Origin: an uncultured Methanobrevibacter sp.
GTDB lineage: Archaea; Methanobacteriota; Methanobacteria; Methanobacteriales; Methanobacteriaceae
DNA: 64,000 nucleotides
Direction: 5' to 3'
NCBI GenBank assembly: GCA_900317865.1
Contig: ONIK01000012.1
Coordinates: 1-64,000, forward strand
Position 1 is the first letter of the stretch; each line of letters starts with the position of its first letter. Below the pieces are notes generated by a model. It had not been told where the DNA came from and searched no databases. It saw only the letters and a program-made list of their open reading frames with translations. The translations under genes were made by a program, and so were the position numbers. Positions 36,700 to 47,450 of this stretch are shown here, piece by piece.

Positions 36700-37776
36700 A
36701 TGTCTGATGAAAATTATACTGGTGTTACTACAGGTACTGTAGCTACAGCTTGTTCTCTTGCAGCTATTGATGCAATTATAGATTCACCGGATATTGTTTG
36801 TGTTAATGTTGAAACTCCTAAAAAAACTTTAGGTATTCTTATTGATGATTGTCGTAAATTATCTGATGATTCTGCTTGTGCCGTAGCTCATAAAAATCCA
36901 TATAATGATCCTGATGTTACGGTCAATTTGGATATTGTTGCCCATGTAGAATTAATAAATTTTACCGGTGATAAAGTAATCATATCTGGTGGGGAAGGGG
37001 TTGGTGTTATAACAAAGCCCGGCCTTCAAATTCCTGTTGGCGATTATGCAATCAATCCAGTTCCTCGAAAGATGATTAAAAAGAACTTAGAAGATAAAGT
37101 TCCAGAGGGCAAATCAGCAAAAGTTACTATTTCCATTCCTAAAGGGCGTGAAATTGCCAAAAAAACAATGAATCCTAAATTAGGTATTGTTGATGGAATT
37201 TCAATACTGGGAACAACCGGGATTGCAAGGTCAATGTCCAGTGAAGCCTATAAAAATTCCATAGTTACTCAGATTGATGTTGCAATTGCCTCTGATTTGA
37301 AAGATTTGCTTTTTGTTCCGGGCAATATCGGTGAAAAATTGGCTCTAAAAAGAATGAATATTACAAAGGAACAGATTATTCAAACAGGTAATTATGTCGG
37401 ATTCATGTTTGAAGAAGCTAAAAAACGTGGAATAGATAAATTTACATATTTTGGCCACATCGGAAAATTAATAAAAGTGGCTGGGGGGATATTCAATACA
37501 AAACATGCTGTTGCAGATGGCAGGCGTGAAATAATGATTACTCATGCTGCGATTTGCGGAGCTGAAAAAAAAGTATTGGAAAAATTATATGATTCAGCCA
37601 CAACCGATGATATGCTGGATATTTTAAATGAAATAAATCTTCAAAAGGATGTAGCAAACAGTATTGCAATAGCTATTAAACAAAGATGTATGCAGCGTTT
37701 TGAACTGGATATTGATGTAATTTTAGTTGACATGGAAGGTAATTATTTAAACGATAATATGGAAGGATTTTTATGA
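36700..37776 (+). CDS. cbiD: Cobalt-precorrin-5B (C1)-methyltransferase
   Basis: A 358-residue CbiD, which methylates C1 of cobalt-precorrin-5B in anaerobic cobamide synthesis. The family blocks are YTGVTTGTVATACSLAA at the start, SGGEGVGVITKPGLQIPVGDYAINPVPR, ILGTTGIARSMSSEAYKNSI and FGHIGKLIKVAGGIFNTKHAVADGRRE. The stop overlaps the start of a glycosyltransferase gene by 4 bases. Cobamides are needed for the methyltransferase of methanogenesis. It is apart from other cobamide genes except cbiZ at 50703. Confidence 0.93.
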   Translation: MSDENYTGVTTGTVATACSLAAIDAIIDSPDIVCVNVETPKKTLGILIDDCRKLSDDSACAVAHKNPYNDPDVTVNLDIVAHVELINFTGDKVIISGGEGVGVITKPGLQIPVGDYAINPVPRKMIKKNLEDKVPEGKSAKVTISIPKGREIAKKTMNPKLGIVDGISILGTTGIARSMSSEAYKNSIVTQIDVAIASDLKDLLFVPGNIGEKLALKRMNITKEQIIQTGNYVGFMFEEAKKRGIDKFTYFGHIGKLIKVAGGIFNTKHAVADGRREIMITHAAICGAEKKVLEKLYDSATTDDMLDILNEINLQKDVANSIAIAIKQRCMQRFELDIDVILVDMEGNYLNDNMEGFL

Positions 37777-38843
37777 AAATAGCTATGGTTGGCCAATTTC
37801 CACCGCATTTCGGTGGAGTCGGTGTTCATATTCATACATTATCAAAAGAACTTGTAAAACAGGGTCATGAAGTTTATGTAATAACATACCCTCATTCTGA
37901 TTTGAAGGATATTGATGGAATTCATGTTATTGGAACTGAGGGAATTAACATTCCTGGAATTAGAGGGTTGATGTTTGAAAGAAATGCAAAAAAGGCTTTA
38001 AATCAATTATTAAAGGAAGTTGATATTGATATAATTCATGGCCATTATTTATTTCCTGCAGGTGCTGCTGCATGTGATGTAGGTTCAAAGCATAATATAA
38101 AAACATATGTTACCGCTCACGGATCAGACATGTTTGAAATGTATAAAAAACAGTCATTTATGAGGCCTTTCATTAAAAAAGTATTAAAAAAGGCAGATGT
38201 TGTATTTGCAGTAAGTAATGCTTTAAAAGATGAGATACTTGCTACTGGTGTAGAAGGAATTGAAGCTAAAACCAGATTATACTGGAATTCTGTCGATATA
38301 AATAAATTTTCTAAGGATAATAAAAATCTTCTTGAAAATCATGGGAAATCTATCGTTTTATTTGTAGGAAATCTCATAAAACGTAAAAATGTAAACTTGA
38401 TTTTGGAAGCTAAAAAACAATCAAAGGTTGATTATGAATTGGTTATCGTTGGTGACGGTCCGCTTAAAAAAGATTTGGAGAATAAAGTGAAAAGCGAAAA
38501 TATTTCTGATGTAAGATTTTTAGGCTCCAGAAATGATGTTGAAAATATAATTCCTGGCTGTGATGTTTTGGTACTGCCGTCATTTTCCGAAAGTTTTGGG
38601 CTGGTTTTAATTGAAGCACTGGCATGTGAAAAACCTGTTATTGGAAGTAATGTTGGGGGAATAACCGAAATTATTACTGATGAGGTTGGTTTATTGATTA
38701 ATCCTTATGATTCCTCAAGTTTAAGGAGTGCAATTGATAAAATGATTGGTGATGATAACTTTAGACAAGTTTTAGCTTCAAATGCAAGAAAAAGAGCTAT
38801 TGATTTTAGTAAAGTCGAAATTCCATATGATGAGATGAAATAA
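37773..38843 (+). CDS. Glycosyltransferase family 4
   Basis: A 356-residue GT-B glycosyltransferase. The N-terminal half has GQFPPHFGGVGVHIHTLSKEL and THAHGSDMF-like TAHGSDMF; the C-terminal half has VLFVGNLIKRKN, VIVGDGPLKKDLE, and the donor motif PSFSESFGLVLIEALACEKPVIGSNVGGI (E-x7-E). It transfers a sugar from a nucleotide donor to an unknown acceptor, probably a lipid or surface glycan. It overlaps cbiD by 4 bases (ATGA) and aroK by one (TAATG), so the three are translationally coupled. Confidence 0.9.
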   Translation: MKIAMVGQFPPHFGGVGVHIHTLSKELVKQGHEVYVITYPHSDLKDIDGIHVIGTEGINIPGIRGLMFERNAKKALNQLLKEVDIDIIHGHYLFPAGAAACDVGSKHNIKTYVTAHGSDMFEMYKKQSFMRPFIKKVLKKADVVFAVSNALKDEILATGVEGIEAKTRLYWNSVDINKFSKDNKNLLENHGKSIVLFVGNLIKRKNVNLILEAKKQSKVDYELVIVGDGPLKKDLENKVKSENISDVRFLGSRNDVENIIPGCDVLVLPSFSESFGLVLIEALACEKPVIGSNVGGITEIITDEVGLLINPYDSSSLRSAIDKMIGDDNFRQVLASNARKRAIDFSKVEIPYDEMK

Positions 38844-39709
38844 TGATTAAAAAAATTAAATGTCCAGGTTCTGCAACAATAATTAATGCTATAGCAACAG
38901 GCTTCGGGTCTGCTTTTGGAATTGGCCTTAATATTAAATGTGAGGCTAAAATTATTGATTCAGGAATTAAATGTTATAATGATGTTGGAGCAAGTACAGA
39001 TTTGATGGATTTATGTGTTGATAAGGTTTTTGAAAGATATTCTGTTGATAAAGATGATTTTGGTCTTGAAATAAAAACTGAATCAACGTTGCCTATGGCA
39101 TCAGGCCTTTCAAGCAGCAGTGCTTCTTCCAATGCTGTTGTGGCAATTTCTTCTAATATTATCAGTGAAGAATTCAATTTATCTCCATTGAATGATTTGG
39201 AAATTATCAATTTAGCTATTGATGCATCTATTGAAGCGGGTGTCACTATAACAGGTTCATTTGATGATGCAACAGCCTCCTATTTTGGTGGAGTTGTTGT
39301 AACGGATAACAAGAACCGTGAATTTATAATTAAAGAAAAAATGGATGATTATAGGATATTGGTATATATGCCAAATTTCCATGCAAAATCTGGAGACAGT
39401 GATGTTAATCGTATGAAAGTATTAGCGCCTCTTGTAGAGACAGCATTTGATTTTGCAAAAAGTAAAGATTATTTTAAAGCCCTTAACTTGAATGGTTTGA
39501 TTTATGCATCTACATTGGGTTTTGATTCATCCATTGCAATTGATGCAATTCAATCCGGAGCTATTGCTTCAGGTCTTTCAGGAACAGGTTCTTCATTCGT
39601 AGCAGTCTGCGATAATAGCTCTATTGATGATATAAAAGATGTTTGGAGTTCTCGCGAAGGTCGTGTTATTGAAACAGCTGTAGATAATGAAGGATGTGTA
39701 TTTTTATAA
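38843..39709 (+). CDS. aroK: Archaeal (GHMP-type) shikimate kinase
   Basis: A 288-residue GHMP kinase. The phosphate loop is TLPMASGLSSSSASSNAVV, and the start is CPGSATIINAIATGFGSAFGIGL; SFDDATASYFGG and GLSGTGSSFVAVC are also typical of the archaeal shikimate kinase. It phosphorylates shikimate in aromatic amino-acid synthesis and is unrelated to bacterial AroK. The chorismate mutase gene lies about 120 bases downstream with its own promoter. Confidence 0.92.
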   Translation: MIKKIKCPGSATIINAIATGFGSAFGIGLNIKCEAKIIDSGIKCYNDVGASTDLMDLCVDKVFERYSVDKDDFGLEIKTESTLPMASGLSSSSASSNAVVAISSNIISEEFNLSPLNDLEIINLAIDASIEAGVTITGSFDDATASYFGGVVVTDNKNREFIIKEKMDDYRILVYMPNFHAKSGDSDVNRMKVLAPLVETAFDFAKSKDYFKALNLNGLIYASTLGFDSSIAIDAIQSGAIASGLSGTGSSFVAVCDNSSIDDIKDVWSSREGRVIETAVDNEGCVFL

Positions 39710-39765
39710 TTTTAAATTTTTAATTATTTTTTAAAATTTCTATTTTAGGCTAATTTATGCCATAG

Positions 39766-39773
39766 TTTATATA
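39766..39773 (+). promoter_or_regulatory. TATA box of the chorismate mutase/S17e transcript
   Basis: TTTATATA lies 62 bases before the TTG start; transcription near 39795 would leave a short leader containing GGTGA. Confidence 0.5.
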
Positions 39774-39827
39774 CTATGATTATTATAAATTATATTATTA
39801 TCATTATTATCAAATTTTGGTGATTTT

Positions 39828-40163
39828 TTGAGTGATGAAAATAATGTAAAAACTTTCAAAAATAAAGAAGAAGCCGAGAATCTTCTAAATGAATCTAGAA
39901 ATCGCATTGATGAGATTGATAATGAGTTATTTAATTTAATTTGCCAGAGAACTTTTCTTGCAAAGGATATTGCTCTTGCAAAAGAATATTTGGGTATGCC
40001 AATTTATGATAAAAATAGGGAAGAGGCAGTCCATGCAAAAATTGAAGAGTTATCTGAGAAAAACGGTATTGATGCTGAAATAGTTGATCAAATCGTTAAT
40101 ATGCTAACTATATTAAGTAAAAATGAGCAGAAAGAAATATTGAGGAGGAATGTTGATGGGTAA
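39828..40163 (+). CDS. Chorismate mutase, AroQ class
   Basis: A 111-residue all-helical chorismate mutase that turns chorismate into prephenate. The pattern is [44 protein letters not shown], with R, K, and R/E residues that hold the substrate. The start is TTG at 39828 after GGTGA. It overlaps the S17e gene by 8 bases. It completes, with aroK upstream, part of the aromatic pathway. Confidence 0.88.
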   Translation: MSDENNVKTFKNKEEAENLLNESRNRIDEIDNELFNLICQRTFLAKDIALAKEYLGMPIYDKNREEAVHAKIEELSEKNGIDAEIVDQIVNMLTILSKNEQKEILRRNVDG

Positions 40164-40353
40164 TATTAGAACTTCATTTGTTAAACGTTTAGCAAGAGAA
40201 CTTATAGATACTCACAAAGGTGTTTTCACTACTGATTTTGAAGAAAACAAAAAATTAGTATCTGAATATTCAACTGTAAGTACTAAACATTTAAGAAATA
40301 AAATTGCTGGATATGTTACAAGACTTGTTAAATTAGAACAAGCTCAAGAATAA
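40156..40353 (+). CDS. rps17e: 30S ribosomal protein S17e
   Basis: A 65-residue archaeal/eukaryal S17e: [35 protein letters not shown] then [16 protein letters not shown]. The ATG at 40156 is set by GAGGAGG about 7 bases upstream; another ATG at 40150 is too close. It overlaps the chorismate mutase gene. Confidence 0.93.
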   Translation: MGNIRTSFVKRLARELIDTHKGVFTTDFEENKKLVSEYSTVSTKHLRNKIAGYVTRLVKLEQAQE

Positions 40354-40534
40354 ATTTAATAAATTTTATTCATTTTTTTATTATACTTTTTTTTTAAAAT
40401 ATATTTTTTTTAATGAAATCCTTTTTTTTTAAAAGTTTATTAATATCTTTAAATAAAGATATATATCGTATTTTTATATAATTAAAAATTTTATGAGAAC
40501 TATCGATTAGTTTTTAGAAATAGGTGTGAATTCG

Positions 40535-41758
40535 ATGGATTTAATAGTAGCAAAATTTGGGGGTACGTCGGTTGGAGACGGCTCTAGAATTAAAAAAGCG
40601 GCGCAGTCCGTAGTAAATGAGTATATGAAAGGCAAACAAATTGTGGTTGTAGTTTCTGCAGTTAACAAGACTACTGATGAACTTATTGGTTTATCTAATG
40701 ATGCAATCGGTGGAAATTTAACTGATAATCAGAAGGCAGAAATTATGGCTATGGGTGAATTAACTAGTGCTAGATTATTCTCCGCAACTGTTGAATCTTT
40801 AGGTGTTAAATCTCAGTTTATTGACCCATATAATGAATTATGGCCAATCATGACAGATTCAAATGCTTTGGAAGCAAAAATTGATTTCGCAACTACTCAA
40901 GAAAAATTTAAAGGTATTGAAAACCTTTTAAATCAAGGAATTATTCCTATAATCTGTGGATTTTTAGGAAAAGGACCAAGTGGAGAAATCACAACTCTTG
41001 GAAGGGGTGGAAGTGATATATCTGCATTTTTAATTGGTCACTGTTTGGATGCTAATGAAGTAATTATAGTGACTGATGTTGAAGGTGTAATGTCCACTGA
41101 TCCTAATAAAATTGAAGAGGCGGAGTTATTAAATGAAATAACTGTTGAGGAACTATGGGATTTAGCTACTCATGGTGCTCAAGTTTTACATCCTCATGCA
41201 TTAAGATATAAAGACCCATTAATAAATGCAAAAATTATTAATTTTGCTTATGGTGATTTGTCCGTAAAAGGAACCCGTATTACCGGTCCTTTTAAGGGTG
41301 ATATGATGAAATCCGTATCTCTTTATAAAAATCCTATTTCTCTTATAGCTTTAGTTGGCGATGGCATGCTTAAAAAAGCAGGCTTATTGGCTAAAATTAC
41401 AACTTGTCTTGCAAGCAATAATATTAATATATTTGGCATATCTGCAGGGCAAAATTCAATGACAGTTTTCGTCGAAAAAAATGATTCACAAAAAGCATAT
41501 CGTTTGTTACATGGTTTGGTCATTGAGGATGATATTTTGAGTTCATTATCTTTAGCTGGAGATACTTCCATGATTACGGTTGTTAGTCCTGATTTTGCTG
41601 ATGAAACTCCAGGTATTATTTCAAAAATTACAGAACCGCTAAGGAAAAACCATATAAATATTATAGAAATATCTTCATCCCAAACTGCTATTGTTGTTTA
41701 TGTTGGTTTAGAAGATGGTAAAAAAGCATATGAATTACTTAATGAGGTTTTAGAATGA
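40535..41758 (+). CDS. Aspartate kinase with two ACT domains
   Basis: A kinase of about 407 residues that phosphorylates aspartate, the first step to lysine, threonine and methionine. The start block is [64 protein letters not shown] and the C-terminal ACT pair ([18 protein letters not shown] and [19 protein letters not shown]) are typical. ACT domains give feedback control by amino acids. The start at 40535 is preferred over GTG 40526. It overlaps dapA by 4 bases. Confidence 0.93.
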   Translation: MDLIVAKFGGTSVGDGSRIKKAAQSVVNEYMKGKQIVVVVSAVNKTTDELIGLSNDAIGGNLTDNQKAEIMAMGELTSARLFSATVESLGVKSQFIDPYNELWPIMTDSNALEAKIDFATTQEKFKGIENLLNQGIIPIICGFLGKGPSGEITTLGRGGSDISAFLIGHCLDANEVIIVTDVEGVMSTDPNKIEEAELLNEITVEELWDLATHGAQVLHPHALRYKDPLINAKIINFAYGDLSVKGTRITGPFKGDMMKSVSLYKNPISLIALVGDGMLKKAGLLAKITTCLASNNINIFGISAGQNSMTVFVEKNDSQKAYRLLHGLVIEDDILSSLSLAGDTSMITVVSPDFADETPGIISKITEPLRKNHINIIEISSSQTAIVVYVGLEDGKKAYELLNEVLE

Positions 41759-42648
41759 ATTTTGAAGGAACTTATGTTGCGATGGTTACTCCTTTTACTA
41801 AAGAAGGAACTATTGATGAAGAAGGTTTTAGGTCAAATATAAACTATTTGATTGAAAGAGGTGTCAATGGATTGGTTGGTGCTGGTACTACTGGTGAATC
41901 AGCCACATTAACCCATGATGAACACCGAGAAATTATAGAGATATTGATTGATGAAGTTGACGGTAGAGTTGAGACTATTGCTGGATCTGGTAGTAATTCA
42001 ACTACTGAAGCTTTGGATTTAACAAAATTTGCTCAAGATGTTGGTGCTGATGCTGCATTAGTTATTACTCCTTATTATAACAAACCTCAACAACATGCAC
42101 TTGTAAACCATTATAGGGTTATTGGAGAAAATAGTGATATTCCTATTATTGCTTATAATGTGCCTTCCCGTACTGGAATAAATATGGATGTCGAAACCAT
42201 TGTCGAATTAGCTAAAATTGACAATATTGATGCAGTTAAAGAAGCAAGCGGAAGTGTTGATAAAGTTTCAGATATTTACAACGCTCTTTTAGCTGAAGGC
42301 CTTGAGGATGATTTCAACATATTATCTGGTGAAGATTCCTTAACGTTACCTATTATGGCTGTTGGAGGTACTGGTGTAATCTCTGCATCTGCAAACATTG
42401 ATGCAAAAAGAATGGTTTTAATGGTTGATAGTATTTTAAATGATGATTATGATCGTGCTTTTGAACTTCATAATGCTATGTTGGAATTAATAAGAGCATT
42501 ATTCATTGAAAGTAATCCGGTTCCTGTAAAAACTGCAATGAATATTATGGGACTTCCGTCCGGACCTTTAAGAGAGCCATTAGCTCCAATGAAAGATGAA
42601 AATCTCGAAGTTCTTAAAAAAGCTTTAAAAAATGCAGAATTAATTTAA
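41755..42648 (+). CDS. dapA: 4-hydroxy-tetrahydrodipicolinate synthase
   Basis: A 297-residue aldolase that condenses pyruvate with aspartate semialdehyde. Visible features are [25 protein letters not shown] with the catalytic tyrosine, [11 protein letters not shown], and the Schiff-base lysine in DAVKEASGS. It starts 4 bases before the end of the kinase gene. It is followed by dapB and asd, in pathway order except for asd. Confidence 0.95.
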   Translation: MNFEGTYVAMVTPFTKEGTIDEEGFRSNINYLIERGVNGLVGAGTTGESATLTHDEHREIIEILIDEVDGRVETIAGSGSNSTTEALDLTKFAQDVGADAALVITPYYNKPQQHALVNHYRVIGENSDIPIIAYNVPSRTGINMDVETIVELAKIDNIDAVKEASGSVDKVSDIYNALLAEGLEDDFNILSGEDSLTLPIMAVGGTGVISASANIDAKRMVLMVDSILNDDYDRAFELHNAMLELIRALFIESNPVPVKTAMNIMGLPSGPLREPLAPMKDENLEVLKKALKNAELI

Positions 42649-42657
42649 GGTGTTTAA

Positions 42658-43479
42658 ATGATTAAAGTAGCAGTAACTGGGGCTGCTGGAAGAATGGGCT
42701 CCGGTATTATTAAAAAAATTACAGAACAAGATGATATGGAAGTTGTTGCAGCTATTGAAATTCCTAACTCTCCTTTAGAAGGACAGGATGCTGGTCTCAA
42801 AGCTGGCGTTGGTGATTTGGGCGTTAAAATTGTTGGTGCTGAAAAATTGGAAGAAACTTTAAAAGAAACAAAACCTGATGTGTTGGTTGATTTCACTATT
42901 GCGCCTGCAGCTGTTGAAACTATAAAAACTGCCACTGCATGTGGTGTTAATATAGTTGTTGGTACAACCGGTTTTACAGAAGAACAAATGGCATCCAATA
43001 TTAAAAATGTTGAAGATAATAATGTAGGTGCAGTAATTTCATCAAATATGGCAATTGGAGTAAATGTATTTTTCAATACTTTAAAGAAATTAGCTCCATT
43101 ATTATATGATTTTGACATTGAAATTATTGAAGCCCACCACAATCAGAAAAAAGATGCTCCATCCGGAACAGCAATGACTGCATTTGAAGTAATTGCAGAG
43201 GCACTTGAACGTGATCCTGAAGAGGTTGGAGTTTATGGAAGACATGGTTTAGTCGGTAAAAGAACTCCTGAAGAAATTGGCGTTCACGCTATCCGTGGTG
43301 GAGATATTGTTGGTGACCACACTGTAATGTTTGTTGGTGATGGTGAAAGATTGGAAGTTAAACATCAGGCCCATACCAGAGAAGTTTTCATAGCTGGTGT
43401 AATTAGAGCAATAAGATACGTTCCTACTGCTGAAAAAGGTGTTGTAAGTAGTATGAATGATGTTTTAGGATTAGAATAG
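42658..43479 (+). CDS. dapB: 4-hydroxy-tetrahydrodipicolinate reductase
   Basis: A 273-residue NAD(P)H-dependent reductase. The Rossmann motif is VTGAAGRMGSGI; VGTTGFTEEQ and the active site IIEAHHNQKKDAPSGTAM (with the H-H and K residues) are typical. AGGTG precedes the ATG. Part of the ask-dapA-dapB-asd operon for lysine. Confidence 0.95.
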   Translation: MIKVAVTGAAGRMGSGIIKKITEQDDMEVVAAIEIPNSPLEGQDAGLKAGVGDLGVKIVGAEKLEETLKETKPDVLVDFTIAPAAVETIKTATACGVNIVVGTTGFTEEQMASNIKNVEDNNVGAVISSNMAIGVNVFFNTLKKLAPLLYDFDIEIIEAHHNQKKDAPSGTAMTAFEVIAEALERDPEEVGVYGRHGLVGKRTPEEIGVHAIRGGDIVGDHTVMFVGDGERLEVKHQAHTREVFIAGVIRAIRYVPTAEKGVVSSMNDVLGLE

Positions 43480-43487
43480 GTGTTTTT

Positions 43488-44537
43488 ATGGTAAATGTTG
43501 GTGTACTTGGCGCTACAGGAATGGTTGGTCAAAGATTCATCCAATTATTAGATAATCATCCTGATTTTGAGCTCACTGCTCTTGCAGCTTCTTCACGTTC
43601 TGCAGGTAAAAGATATGAGGATGCTACTACTTGGTATCTTAATGACGCCATGCCGGAGTCTGTAAAAGATATAATTGTATGTGAAACAAATCCTGAAGAA
43701 ATGGATAATGATGTAGATATTGTGTTCTCATCACTTCCTACAGAATTTGCCGCTAAAGTTGAAAAGGATTTTGCAAAAGATTATGTTGTTGCAAGTAATG
43801 CAAGTGCTCACAGAATGAAGAAAAATATTCCTTTAGTAATCCCTGAAGTTAATCCTGAGTATTTGGACATGATTGATGCTCAGCAAAAGGAAAATAACTG
43901 GGACGGATTTATTGTTACCAATCCAAATTGTTCCACTATTGCTTTAACATTGTCATTAAAACCTATAGTTGATAATTTTAATATTAAATCAATCAGGGTA
44001 TCAACCATGCAAGCAGTTTCCGGTGCAGGTTATAATGGTGTTCCATCAATGGCTATTGTTGATAATCTTGTTCCATATATTGGCAGTGAAGAAGAAAAGA
44101 TGGAATCTGAAACTTTACACTTATTGGGTACTTTTGACGGTGAAAAAGTTAACGATGCTAGTTTCAAATTAAGTGCTTCATGTCATAGAGTTCCTGTTAT
44201 TGATGGTCATACTGAGGCAGTATTCATTGAGTTGGATGATGACTTTGACATTAATGATGTGAAAGAAAAAATGGCAAATTTCAAAGCTCTTCCTCAAGAA
44301 TTAAATTTATTCTCAGCACCTGAAAATCCAGTTATTATCAAAGAAGAAATAGACAGGCCTCAGCCAAGAATGGATAGGAATGCGGGCAATGGTATGTCTG
44401 TTAGTGTTGGTAGATTAAGAAAAGACCAAGCTTTTGATAATAGTTTAAAATATGTTCTTGTTGGACATAATACTATTCGTGGTGCTGCTGGAGCATCAGT
44501 ATTAAATGCAGAGTTAATTAATGATAAAATACTTTAA
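43488..44537 (+). CDS. asd: Aspartate-semialdehyde dehydrogenase
   Basis: A 349-residue enzyme that reduces aspartyl phosphate. The NADP loop is GVLGATGMVGQRF and the active-site cysteine is C148 in TNPNCSTIAL; SCHRVPVIDGHTEAVF holds the histidine. It is the last gene of the operon; a T-rich stretch follows at 44540. Confidence 0.95.
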   Translation: MVNVGVLGATGMVGQRFIQLLDNHPDFELTALAASSRSAGKRYEDATTWYLNDAMPESVKDIIVCETNPEEMDNDVDIVFSSLPTEFAAKVEKDFAKDYVVASNASAHRMKKNIPLVIPEVNPEYLDMIDAQQKENNWDGFIVTNPNCSTIALTLSLKPIVDNFNIKSIRVSTMQAVSGAGYNGVPSMAIVDNLVPYIGSEEEKMESETLHLLGTFDGEKVNDASFKLSASCHRVPVIDGHTEAVFIELDDDFDINDVKEKMANFKALPQELNLFSAPENPVIIKEEIDRPQPRMDRNAGNGMSVSVGRLRKDQAFDNSLKYVLVGHNTIRGAAGASVLNAELINDKIL

Positions 44538-44768
44538 TTTAACTCTTTTATTTTTTTTATTTTTTCTATTTTTTTCTATATTTTTTAACTGGTTTCTATA
44601 TCTTTTTAGTTTCTATTTTTGATTAATTTAACGGTTTAATTTAAATAGTATGACATCAATATTAAATATTAGATAAATATATTATAGTGTATATCATAAT
44701 TTTTAAATTTAAAAATTAATTATATGCAAATTTCAATATTGAGATAAATTTTAAGTTAAGGGATAGAA

Positions 44769-45926
44769 ATGGTAAATGGAATAGATGCTGAAAAAGAGAC
44801 TTTACAGTCTTTAGTCAGATCTTGTTTATTAGAGCTTAATAAACTTAAATTCGATTTAACACAAATGGAAGTAGAAAAAGCCAATGATAACTCTGCTTCA
44901 CGGATTCAAGAGCTCGAACAAGATATTGTTGATAAAGAAAAAGAAGTTTCTGTTATTAAATTTAAGGCCGAAGAGGAAGTTAGTCAACTCAAAGGCCAAT
45001 TGGATGAAAAAGATTTATTAATTAAAAATCAAGAAGACAGGATTTATGAGCTTGATTATGTAAATAACTCTTTAGATGAAATTAAAACTTATTTTGCAGA
45101 ACAGTTAAAGGATTATAAGAAGAATGAATTGGCTGAAGTTAATGAAAGATTAAATGAATCATATAAGAGTATAGCTGAAAAAGAAGCCCAAATCAATAAT
45201 CTTTCAAGAACTATTGATGAGTATAAGATTCAGGTTATCAAATTGGAAAATGATGCTGGCGCTCAACAGGAGATAATGGAACTTGAAAAGCAGTTAGAGC
45301 TAAAAAATAGGGAACTTCAGCAAAAAGAAAATGAACTTACTGCAATCGATAATCAATTGACATTATTAAAAGAACAAACTATCCCAAAGCAAGACTATGA
45401 AAATTTACAATCTCAATTTGAAAACGAAATTGCAGCTATGGACAATGAAATTTCTACATTAAAAGAACAATCTATCCCTAAACAAGATTATATGGATCTT
45501 AAAAAATTATTAGAAAATGAAGTTGCTGCAATGGATAATGAAATCAATGCATTAAAAGAAAATTCTATTCCCCGTGATGAATATATAAGTCTTCAGAATT
45601 ATTTGGAAAGTGAAATCTCTGTTCGTGATAGTGAATTAAAATACTTTAAAGAACAAAGTGTTCCTAAGTCAGATTATGTTGATTTACAAAACAAACTTCA
45701 AAATGAGATTACCGCAAAAGATAATGAGCTCAAATATTTGAAAGACCAAACTGTTTCACGTGAAGAATTCATCAACCTTCAAAATGAATTAATTCGTAAA
45801 AATGATAAAATTAAAAGGTTGGAAGAAATTAATGCATTCTTCAATGAGCTTCAAGAGGAACAGGCTTCATATGAAACTATCGAAAGGACTCCTCCTTTCA
45901 AATTAGAGAAAAAACAACATAGATAA
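44769..45926 (+). CDS. Coiled-coil protein with five 31-residue repeats
   Basis: A 385-residue protein without signal peptide or membrane helix. Residues 1-190 form a long coiled coil. From residue 200 to 354 there are five tandem repeats of exactly 31 residues, each of the type LKEQSIPKxDYxxLQxxLENEIxAxDNEL; the proline-lysine-acidic-Tyr block breaks the helix in each unit. A short coiled end follows. I do not recognise a family. A spacer or scaffold role is suggested by structure alone. It stands alone between asd and a MATE gene. Codon use looks like its neighbours. Confidence 0.75.
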   Translation: MVNGIDAEKETLQSLVRSCLLELNKLKFDLTQMEVEKANDNSASRIQELEQDIVDKEKEVSVIKFKAEEEVSQLKGQLDEKDLLIKNQEDRIYELDYVNNSLDEIKTYFAEQLKDYKKNELAEVNERLNESYKSIAEKEAQINNLSRTIDEYKIQVIKLENDAGAQQEIMELEKQLELKNRELQQKENELTAIDNQLTLLKEQTIPKQDYENLQSQFENEIAAMDNEISTLKEQSIPKQDYMDLKKLLENEVAAMDNEINALKENSIPRDEYISLQNYLESEISVRDSELKYFKEQSVPKSDYVDLQNKLQNEITAKDNELKYLKDQTVSREEFINLQNELIRKNDKIKRLEEINAFFNELQEEQASYETIERTPPFKLEKKQHR

Positions 45927-46018
45927 ATATTTTTTATCTATCTCACTTCTTTTTTTAATATTTTAAATCCATATGCCATATGGTGAAAAAATCCAATATT
46001 TGGTAAATTAAAATAAGT

Positions 46019-47392
46019 TTAATCGTTAATTGTCATAATTTCTTTTTTGAATTTTCTATTAAATCTTATCATGCTAATAAAAGCAATTAAAGACCCAATA
46101 TTCATTCCCACAATTGCTCCTAAATAGACTCCAAAAACTCCCCAATTAAATGCAATTCCAAATAAATATGCAAATCCCATACTTAATACGAGTTCTCTTA
46201 AAATGGTTAAGGCTAAAGATTTAAATCCCAATCCTACGCCTTGATATATGTATGTGGGTATTACACCAAATGCGATTAAGAAGTTATAAAATACAAGTAA
46301 TTTTAATATTTCACTTGAACGATTTATTAATGTTAAGTTTCCTGTTTGGAAATTGAATAGTTCACAAAGTGGGTGGGCAAAGATAAAGAAAAATGCTGAA
46401 ATTAAAAGAGTAATGGATAAACACAATAATGTTGAATATTTAATTGTCTCATTGAAATTTTTCCAGTTTCGAGCACCCCAAGCTATTCCTGAAACAGTTA
46501 TGCTTGCTATTCCTATTGAAACACCAGGTAAAAATGCTATTACAATAATTCTCCATGCAATAGTAAATGATGCGATTTCATCAACTCCTGAAGTTGTTAT
46601 AATTAGATAATTTAGAATAATTGCAACAAGAGCAAAAACTATCTCCTCTGTTGCAGAAGGTAGTGAAACCACTATTATTTCCTTATAAATTTCTAATTTA
46701 CGTTGGTATTCGGAGAAGTTATAATTAAAATAAGTATCTTTTTTAATATAAATCCAATAAAGTAACAATAAGCATCCAACAAGTGATGCTATTACAGTTG
46801 CAAGTCCCGCTCCAAAGATTTTTAAGTTTAGGCCATATATTAGGATAGGATCAATAATTAAATTTATTATTGATGCTACTATTAAAGGGGTTGTTGCTCT
46901 TTTAGCGTCTCCTTCTGTTCTAAATATGCTTCCAACTACATTTGGAAGTAAAAATACAATGTTGAGCAATAATATTATTTGTCCATAATTTAAGCAATAT
47001 GAACTAACTCTTGATGCACCTAAAAGTATGACTAAATCATCTAAAAAGAAAATACCTATAATTAAAATGATGATTGAAACGATAATCATGATAATTAATG
47101 TATGGATAACAGCATTGTTTGCGTCGTCAATTCTTTTGGCACCAAGATATCTTGAAATTAGGGAACTCGCACCAGCACCTATGCCAATTCCAATGCCTAT
47201 GATGACCAGATATAATGGTGAAATAAAACCTAATGCTGCAAGTGAATCAGTATTCAAACCTGAAACCCAAAAACTATCTATGATATTATTTAAAAACATC
47301 AATATCATTGAAAATATTGTAGGAAAAGCCAATCGGTTAATTGCTTTTCGGGGATTATCCATTATTAAATCTATATTTGAGTTGGTCTCCAT
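46019..47392 (-). CDS. MATE family efflux protein, full length
   Basis: A complete 457-residue MATE antiporter with 12 helices. The marks are NIIDSFWVSGLNTDSLAALGFISPLYLV near the start, IFRTEGDAKRATTPLIVAS, DPILIYGL, KKDTYFNY and TYIYQGVGLGFKSL. It starts with MDNPRKAINRLAFPTIF-like N-terminus. It exports cations or drugs with Na+ or H+. It is divergent from the broken proS gene. It is related to the gene at the window start and to the pseudogene at 15150-16203, so there are three MATE loci here. Confidence 0.92.
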   Translation of the reverse strand: METNSNIDLIMDNPRKAINRLAFPTIFSMILMFLNNIIDSFWVSGLNTDSLAALGFISPLYLVIIGIGIGIGAGASSLISRYLGAKRIDDANNAVIHTLIIMIIVSIIILIIGIFFLDDLVILLGASRVSSYCLNYGQIILLLNIVFLLPNVVGSIFRTEGDAKRATTPLIVASIINLIIDPILIYGLNLKIFGAGLATVIASLVGCLLLLYWIYIKKDTYFNYNFSEYQRKLEIYKEIIVVSLPSATEEIVFALVAIILNYLIITTSGVDEIASFTIAWRIIVIAFLPGVSIGIASITVSGIAWGARNWKNFNETIKYSTLLCLSITLLISAFFFIFAHPLCELFNFQTGNLTLINRSSEILKLLVFYNFLIAFGVIPTYIYQGVGLGFKSLALTILRELVLSMGFAYLFGIAFNWGVFGVYLGAIVGMNIGSLIAFISMIRFNRKFKKEIMTIND

Positions 47393-47450
47393 TATTATTA
47401 TATAGTCAGAAAAGATATATATAAATATAATCTTAATTTATAGGATAATC

